Source of the DNA: DATKYK01 sp034430255
Lineage (GTDB): Bacteria > Chloroflexota > Dehalococcoidia > E44-bin15
Length of the DNA: 10,244 nucleotides
Direction: 5' to 3'
NCBI GenBank assembly: GCA_034430255.1
Contig: DAOUEU010000018.1
Span: 1 to 10,244, forward strand
Position numbers and translations under genes: made by a program. Of this stretch, positions 5,971 through 10,244 are shown in pieces. The notes under the pieces are model-generated. The model did not search any database. It saw only the letters and a list, made by a program, of their open reading frames with translations, and was not told the origin of the DNA. The first letter of the stretch is position 1, and every line of letters starts with the position of its first letter.

Positions 5971-7671
5971 ATGAGCATAGAAAAGCTTATTCAAGTAGCT
6001 AAAGGAGAGGCCTCTGCCGACCTGATTCTGGCCAATGCCAGGGTGGTGAACACCCTGAGTGGCGAGATCGAGGAGGGAAATGTTGCCATTTACGGTGAAA
6101 GGATTGCTGGCATTGGAGATTATCAGCTGGGCGTGGAGGTGATCGACCTTGCGGGTAAATACCTCTCCCCCAGTCTGATAGATGGCCACATACATCCCGA
6201 AAGCTCCATGCTACACATCGCCCGCTATGCCGAGGTGGTGGTTCCACGCGGCGTTTCAGCAATAGTGACCGACCTCCACGAGATCACCAATGTTAAGGGG
6301 CTCGAGGGTGCGAAATACATGCTCGACTCGGCAAAGAACATACCCCTGGACCTATATTTCATGGTCCCCTCTTGTGTACCCGCAACCTCACTTGAGACCT
6401 CTGGTGCCAGGCTTGAGGCGGAGGATATCGCCTTTGCCCTATCGTGGGAGAACACCATTGGGCTGGGGGAGGTAATGAACTTCCCCGGCGTGCTGGCAGC
6501 CGATGGGGAGGTTCTGGCAAAGATAGCTGCATCGCAGGGTAGAGTGATCGATGGGCATGCCCCGGGGCTTAAAGGGAAGGGCCTCAATGCCTACATTGCC
6601 TGTGGCATCCTTTCCGACCATGAATCTATCTCCCTTGAGGAGGCGAGGGAGAAGCTTAGGCGGGGCATGTATGTAATGATCCGGGAGGGTTCCTCGGAGA
6701 AGAATATGGAGGAACTCCTTCCGCTGGTGACCGATAAGACATATAAAAGGTGTTTGTTCGTTGTCGATGACCGAAGCTGTGCCGACCTGTTGCGAGATGG
6801 CGATATAGATGCCGTGGTGAGGAAGGCAATTAAACTGGGGCTGGATCCAGTGCGCGCAATACAACTGGCCACGGTAAATACCGCTGATTACTTCAGAATC
6901 CCTGGCCAGGGAGCGATTGCACCGGGCTATGTTGCAAATCTCGTGGTAACCGGTGACCTTGTCAGATATCAGGCGGAGATGGTGTTTTACCGTGGGAAAT
7001 TGGTAGCCAGAGATGGCAAGCCGCTTTTTTCGCCCGTGTTGCGGGAGGACAAGTCGATGATCCATACAATGAGGGTTAAACCATTCGGTATAGAGGCGTT
7101 AAAGATACCTGCGGAGAAACGGAATTATCTCATTATCGAGATTGTCCCCAATCAGATAATCACTAAAAAGCTGGCGGGGAGGTCTAAGGTTGCGGGTGGA
7201 TTTGTTGTGCCCGATCCCGAGCGGGACATCCTCAAGCTGGTGGTGGTGGAAAGGCATAAGGCTACCGGAAATATCGGCCTGGGGCTGGTGAAAGGTGTTG
7301 GGCTTAAGCGTGGGGCGTTGGCTTCATCCATTGCCCATGATTCCCATAACATCATCGCTGTGGGTGTGGAGGATAACGATATATTTATAGCAATTAAGGA
7401 GGTAGAGCGACTGGAGGGTGGGCTGGTCATCGCTGCAGATGGCAAGATTTTAGATGCGCTTTCTTTACCTATCGCCGGTTTATTATCAGAAGAGCCGCTT
7501 GAGACTGTGGTCAATAAGCTGGAAAAGCTTGAAAAAACCGCCGCAGACCTGGGAACGAAGCTTGCCTCACCATTTGCCACCCTCTCATTTTTAGCCCTCC
7601 CTGTGATACCTGAGTTGAGGCTTACCGACATGGGACTGGTAGACGTGATAGAGTTTAAGCTCCTGGAATAA
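5971..7671 (+). CDS. ade: Adenine deaminase
   Basis: Metal-dependent amidohydrolase that converts adenine and water to hypoxanthine and ammonia in the cytoplasm. It has 566 residues, the normal length for the bacterial Ade (AdeC) family. Metal-site motifs are present in order: DGHIHPESSM (residues 71-80; H73, H75), TDLHEITNV (100-108), GLGEVMN (164-170; E168), DGHAPGLKGKGLNAYI (194-209; H196), SDHES (215-219; H217) and VDDRS (265-269). An amidohydrolase composite domain follows VNTADYFRIPGQGAIAPGYV, and the C-terminal Ade domain runs to the end. The ATG directly follows the hpt stop, with GGAGG at 5961-5965 inside the hpt 3' end. With hpt it forms an adenine -> hypoxanthine -> IMP salvage pair, an alternative to adenine phosphoribosyltransferase. 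Confidence 0.95.
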   Translation: MSIEKLIQVAKGEASADLILANARVVNTLSGEIEEGNVAIYGERIAGIGDYQLGVEVIDLAGKYLSPSLIDGHIHPESSMLHIARYAEVVVPRGVSAIVTDLHEITNVKGLEGAKYMLDSAKNIPLDLYFMVPSCVPATSLETSGARLEAEDIAFALSWENTIGLGEVMNFPGVLAADGEVLAKIAASQGRVIDGHAPGLKGKGLNAYIACGILSDHESISLEEAREKLRRGMYVMIREGSSEKNMEELLPLVTDKTYKRCLFVVDDRSCADLLRDGDIDAVVRKAIKLGLDPVRAIQLATVNTADYFRIPGQGAIAPGYVANLVVTGDLVRYQAEMVFYRGKLVARDGKPLFSPVLREDKSMIHTMRVKPFGIEALKIPAEKRNYLIIEIVPNQIITKKLAGRSKVAGGFVVPDPERDILKLVVVERHKATGNIGLGLVKGVGLKRGALASSIAHDSHNIIAVGVEDNDIFIAIKEVERLEGGLVIAADGKILDALSLPIAGLLSEEPLETVVNKLEKLEKTAADLGTKLASPFATLSFLALPVIPELRLTDMGLVDVIEFKLLE

Positions 7672-7693
7672 AAAGAAAGGTGGGTAAAAGACA

Positions 7694-7978
7694 ATGACAG
7701 CGGCATGCGGAATCGCTTGTGAAGTCTGTATGGCCCATGAAAAGGGGATTTGCCCCGGATGCGTTGCTGGGACCGATGCCAAGGCACCTACAATGGTGGA
7801 GTGGCTTAAGGGGATAGGGATATCATGTCCGGTGCTTGAATGTGCCATAAAGAATAGGGTGGATTACTGCCTTAGATGTGAAAATTTGCCCTGTGATATC
7901 CTTTATAAGGCAGAGCACCCTTATAGCAAGAGCTTTCTCGATCTTTTTAAAAAGATTAAAGAGATGCTGAAAAAGTAA
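7694..7978 (+). CDS. Small Cys-rich protein, DUF3795-like
   Basis: A 94-residue soluble protein with ten cysteines in paired arrangement: C5, C9, C12 (CGIACEVC), C20 and C23 (CPGC), C45, C50, C59 and C62 (CLRC), and C67 (LPC). This spacing resembles the DUF3795 family, whose function is not established; the cysteines suggest zinc or iron-sulfur binding, which is inference. The C-terminal 20 residues are lysine-rich. The ATG at 7694 has AAAGGTGG about ten bases upstream. The gene starts 22 bases after ade, so it probably shares the transcript, but no functional tie to purine salvage can be read from the sequence. Confidence 0.8.
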   Translation: MTAACGIACEVCMAHEKGICPGCVAGTDAKAPTMVEWLKGIGISCPVLECAIKNRVDYCLRCENLPCDILYKAEHPYSKSFLDLFKKIKEMLKK

Positions 7979-8334
7979 GCAGACCTCGCTTGCTCGTGAT
8001 TAGCGGGAAAGTGAGATAGTGTCATAATTTCACGAAAGGGAGAGGGCAAGATATTGTCATGCAAACCTTTCTCGCCCTCTCCTTATACCTCTGCAAAGAG
8101 CGACATCAGTGCTCAAATAAACGAGAGTCCCCCTGGCTTAGAAGGCGCAAAACTTGAGGAATCTTTTACCGTTTCCTTCTAACTGTACTAAGCTAGTAAT
8201 GCATCTGAGAAAGGTCGGTTTTTCCTTGAGGGTAATCTTAGGATGTGGTAATTTTTACAGTTTAATAATCCCTCATAAGTGTCATTTTGAGTTAGCACTC
8301 GGTTTTTTAACAGGTGAATTCCCTACTCTTTCTA
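7979..8334. other. Intergenic region between convergent genes
   Basis: This gap separates the plus-strand purine operon from the minus-strand PAP2 gene. It contains one strong inverted repeat (8037-8084) near its left end. The remainder, from about 8100, is AT-richer and shows no convincing gene, promoter or structured RNA. A 70-codon plus-strand frame (8154-8366) has no recognisable product and runs into the 3' end of the PAP2 gene, so I do not call it. Confidence 0.5.
8037..8084. terminator. Inverted repeat, possible bidirectional terminator
   Basis: GGAGAGGGC (8039-8047) pairs exactly with GCCCTCTCC (8074-8082), with two further pairs outside (one T-G). The loop is about 26 bases, which is long, and no clear T-run follows on the plus strand. 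Its place 60 bases after the last gene of the purine operon, between convergent genes, favours a terminator or transcript-end hairpin. Confidence 0.4.
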
Positions 8335-8925
8335 TTATGCTAAATGAGACCACTCAAAGAATCTGATGATTGAATTAGGTATACCGCTGATCATGTGTAG
8401 CAACTTGGATACAAGAAAAGCAGTTACAACTCCAATGAGGGCACCGGCAACAATATCCAAAGGGTAGTGAATACCACAGTAAACCCGTCCGAAGCACCAG
8501 AGGAAGGCCAGGCAGCCAATAACTATCCCCGCTTTGCGGTTGCTCATCCAAACTGCTGTGGCGAAAGTAAAGGCGACTGCAGCAAGCTCGCTTGGGAAGG
8601 AGGGGTCTGTACGCAGATAGCCAAGCAAACTGATCGTGTGAACTTCGGATGGACGCGGACGGTGGAAGATATCGGTCATAAGAAGAATCCAGAGGCAGGT
8701 AAGCGCTACTGCGAAAGCGGTGGCGACAACCGCTCTCTGATTGCGCTTCCTCTGGCTCAAGCTCCGTGCACCAAACCACAGGGCTATTATGCTCAAAGCC
8801 AGACATGTTGCTATAAAAGAGTCATCTCCAATTACGCTCATGAATTCGTCAAACAGGGGTACTCGTCCCACCAGCCCATTCAACCAGAGTAAAATTTTCT
8901 CGTCAGCATAAAGAATTGCGGACAT
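8335..8925 (-). CDS. PAP2-fold membrane protein with degenerate phosphatase active site
   Basis: A 196-residue integral membrane protein of the phosphatidic acid phosphatase type 2 (PAP2) superfamily, with about five to six hydrophobic segments. Active members dephosphorylate lipid phosphates such as undecaprenyl pyrophosphate or phosphatidic acid. The three motifs can be placed: motif 1 (KX6RP) is TDIFHRPRP (residues 84-92), with T84 in place of Lys; motif 2 (PSGH or PSxH) is PSEL (111-114), with Leu in place of the catalytic His; motif 3 (SRX5HX3D) is GRVYCGIHYPLD (146-157), keeping R147, H153 and D157 but with Gly for Ser. The L114 codon is CTT, one base from a His codon. Loss of two catalytic positions suggests weak, altered or no phosphatase activity. 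The ATG at 8925 follows the upstream gene's stop by two bases, so the two are co-translated. Confidence 0.88.
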   Translation of the reverse strand: MSAILYADEKILLWLNGLVGRVPLFDEFMSVIGDDSFIATCLALSIIALWFGARSLSQRKRNQRAVVATAFAVALTCLWILLMTDIFHRPRPSEVHTISLLGYLRTDPSFPSELAAVAFTFATAVWMSNRKAGIVIGCLAFLWCFGRVYCGIHYPLDIVAGALIGVVTAFLVSKLLHMISGIPNSIIRFFEWSHLA

Positions 8926-8927
8926 GT

Positions 8928-9470
8928 TCAGTGCTCACTATTAAAACGACGTCCAATCGCCTGAAGAAAGGTCATCTCCTTCAGAGCATCAAGCCCTTGA
9001 GGTGATGGCTTCTGGTGATTAATACTTATTGCTCTTTTAGAAAGTGATGAGACTAAAATGGTTGACACCAGCCCAATCAAGGCGCCAGTCACAAAGGCAG
9101 CAATAGTTTCCCTTTCCCCGAAAAACCACTTGCCCCCCTCATGAATTGTAATTAAGGGCTCGGCAGTACGGTCGCCCGTGGCATAGAACAACGCAAAACC
9201 CCCCACGATAGCTAGAGTGCCGAAAATATAATTAACCAAGGGACACCTAAAGATCGATAATCCGTTGATGCCAGCGCGGGTCACTGCTATCTGCAGCACA
9301 CCAATAGATGATAGGAATGCCATAAGGAAGTAAGCCCTGAAGTATTCCCAAAAGAGGGGCGCATCTTCAATCGTAGCCAGGCTCACCGGATGTAGACTCC
9401 ATAGAATCACTGACACTATAACCAGAGCGACCATTATCAAGATTAGATATATGCAGAGTTCGTACTTCAT
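8928..9470 (-). CDS. Four-helix integral membrane protein of unknown function
   Basis: I do not recognise this family. From the ATG at 9470 the protein has 180 residues and four hydrophobic segments: YLILIMVALVIVSVILW just after the start, AYFLMAFLSSIGVLQIAV, YIFGTLAIVGGFALFYATG, and IAAFVTGALIGLVSTILV. A polar stretch with HEGGKWFFGERE joins helices 3 and 4, and a polar tail of about 35 residues follows. The same frame is open upstream to an ATG at 9680, which would add 70 residues rich in Arg and Ser without a ribosome binding site; I prefer 9470 because AGAAGGG precedes it (although very close) and helix 1 then starts normally. It lies two bases upstream of the PAP2-like gene, so the two probably form an operon and may act together in the membrane. 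Confidence 0.7.
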   Translation of the reverse strand: MKYELCIYLILIMVALVIVSVILWSLHPVSLATIEDAPLFWEYFRAYFLMAFLSSIGVLQIAVTRAGINGLSIFRCPLVNYIFGTLAIVGGFALFYATGDRTAEPLITIHEGGKWFFGERETIAAFVTGALIGLVSTILVSSLSKRAISINHQKPSPQGLDALKEMTFLQAIGRRFNSEH

Positions 9471-9852
9471 AGCCCTTCTTGTTCTTTTCTCCGGCAATAG
9501 TAGGTTTGCTATGTTATCCCGATATTCCTGCGGTCTTTCATTGGAGTATCTCCCTGACTTAACAGCACTTCGCTTACTCAATGCTCTATCCCGAATCCGG
9601 CCAACCCGCATCCTTGAGCCCGACAGCCTGTTCCTGCGCCCAGTTGCCTTGAGAATTTGACAGATATAGAACGACATCATAATATCATCTATGCCATTTG
9701 GTTGTCTCGATTATTGTATCTGAAGGCTCCTAGAAGTCGGGAATCAAGATGAAATGTTTTATACGCTGGATAAAGACGCCCGTTGTTACTGCTATAGCCT
9801 ATTTAACCTGCCCTGAGACAGCTGACTCTGCTACAAAAAACTGTAGATATAG

Positions 9853-10059
9853 ACCTTCTTTTATGATACGATTCAGTTGATAACGGATAAAGAGGCACTG
9901 ATAAAAGAGCTGCACAGAGTGACGAAACCGGACGGCCTTCTATCAATACTTGCCGAGCACATAAAGGTAGAAGATGTTGCGCAACTAGCAGAGAAGGAAG
10001 GGCTGTTCTCCTTGAGGAATCGGGACGGTAAGCTTTTAAACTTTAAAAAGGGGTTATAA
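9853..10059 (+). pseudogene. 3' remnant of a class I SAM-dependent methyltransferase
   Basis: The frame after a TAG (9850-9852) reads TFFYDTIQLITDKEALIKEL, then HRVTKPDGLLSILAEH, and ends at a TAA (10057-10059). This matches the central and late part of UbiE/Methyltransf_11-type proteins, where a D-hh-YD-hhH-h segment is followed by ELhRVhKPGGhLsI. The SAM-binding first half is missing: this frame has stops at 9850 and 9844. In the next frame, VDIDLL (9843-9860) could be the continuation before a frameshift near 9858. A TTG at 9877 could start a 60-residue peptide, but homology extends before it, so a truncated gene is more likely. It stands directly before an ABC transporter ATPase gene, with no terminator between. 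Confidence 0.6.
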
Positions 10060-10060
10060 C

Positions 10061-10244
10061 ATGAGCAGACTGAATAGTAACACTTTGGCTATCCAGACAT
10101 TTGCCCTCACCAAGAGGTTTGACGGACTGATGGCAGTAGACAGCATCGATTTGGAAATCAGGAAGGGCGAACTCTTCTCCCTGCTCGGCCCCAACGGCGC
10201 CGGTAAGACCACTACCATCAATATGCTTTGCTGCCTCCTCAAGC
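10061..10244 (+). CDS. ABC transporter ATP-binding protein, partial (cut by the right edge)
   Basis: The first 61 residues of an ABC ATPase. After a short N-terminus comes IQTFALTKRFDGLMAVDSID (residues 11-30), in which F20 sits at the A-loop position that stacks on adenine, then EIRKGELFSLLGPNGAGKTT with Walker A at 43-51. The N-terminal pattern is that of exporter ATPases of the ABC-2/CcmA (drug or polysaccharide efflux) type, rather than of importers such as btuD in this window. The ATG at 10061 is preceded at about seven bases by AAAAAGGGG (10046-10053), and the methyltransferase remnant ends one base before it. A permease gene is expected beyond the edge. Confidence 0.85.
   Translation, partial: MSRLNSNTLAIQTFALTKRFDGLMAVDSIDLEIRKGELFSLLGPNGAGKTTTINMLCCLLK

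Noticed and set aside
6439..7065. 208-codon minus-strand frame within ade
   Set aside because: It lies wholly antisense to a clear adenine deaminase; long shadow frames are expected in such genes.
7152..7787. 211-codon minus-strand frame across the end of ade
   Set aside because: It is antisense to ade and the Cys-rich gene, very rich in Ser and Pro, with no recognisable domain.
8154..8366. 70-codon plus-strand frame in the convergent gap
   Set aside because: No homology is recognised, no ribosome binding site is seen, and it overlaps the 3' end of the PAP2-like gene.
8467..8892. 141-codon plus-strand frame antisense to the PAP2-like gene
   Set aside because: The minus-strand frame has clear PAP2 motifs and membrane segments; this is its shadow.
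9749..9880. 43-codon plus-strand frame starting at the ATG near 9749
   Set aside because: It is short, resembles no family, and overlaps the methyltransferase remnant in another frame.

Overview
The window looks like a chromosomal stretch of an anaerobic, moderate-GC bacterium. Gene spacing is tight and operon-like, several starts are TTG or GTG, and promoters are of the sigma-70 type. The gene mix (enoyl-CoA hydratase paralogues, corrinoid import under a cobalamin riboswitch, adenine salvage, a small Cys-rich DUF3795-type protein) would suit an uncultured Chloroflexota/Dehalococcoidia-like genome. That assignment is inference and weak; no marker gene is present.

Layout. (1) Bases 1-1621, minus strand: two enoyl-CoA hydratase/isomerase paralogues, the second running off the left edge. 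The ~285-base gap between them holds only unrecognised short reading frames. (2) Bases 1655-1724: two back-to-back sigma-70-like promoters, each with a 17-base spacer, one firing left into the hydratases and one firing right. (3) Bases 1731-4862, plus strand: a cobalamin riboswitch, an intrinsic terminator, then a complete corrinoid ABC importer (binding protein, FecCD-type permease, ATPase). This is a self-contained B12-repressed uptake operon, closed by a terminator-like hairpin. (4) Bases 4864-5446: mostly non-coding, with a good promoter at 5224-5252 and a 3' remnant that resembles the end of a CoA-transferase subunit. (5) Bases 5443-7978, plus strand: hypoxanthine phosphoribosyltransferase, adenine deaminase and a small Cys-rich protein. 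The first two abut exactly and make a two-step adenine -> hypoxanthine -> IMP salvage route. (6) Bases 8335-9470 (or 9680), minus strand: a four-helix membrane protein of unknown function and a PAP2-fold membrane protein that has lost part of the phosphatase active site. (7) Bases 9853-10244, plus strand: the 3' end of a class I SAM-dependent methyltransferase, broken at its 5' side, followed by the start of an ABC exporter ATPase cut by the right edge.

I see no CRISPR array, tRNA, rRNA, prophage or intact transposase. The points most worth a second look are the complementary loss of catalytic glutamates in the two hydratase paralogues, the degenerate PAP2 protein with its membrane partner, the B12-controlled import operon with its divergent promoter pair, and the two decayed genes lying directly upstream of intact ones. 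I found no evidence for a wholly new system.
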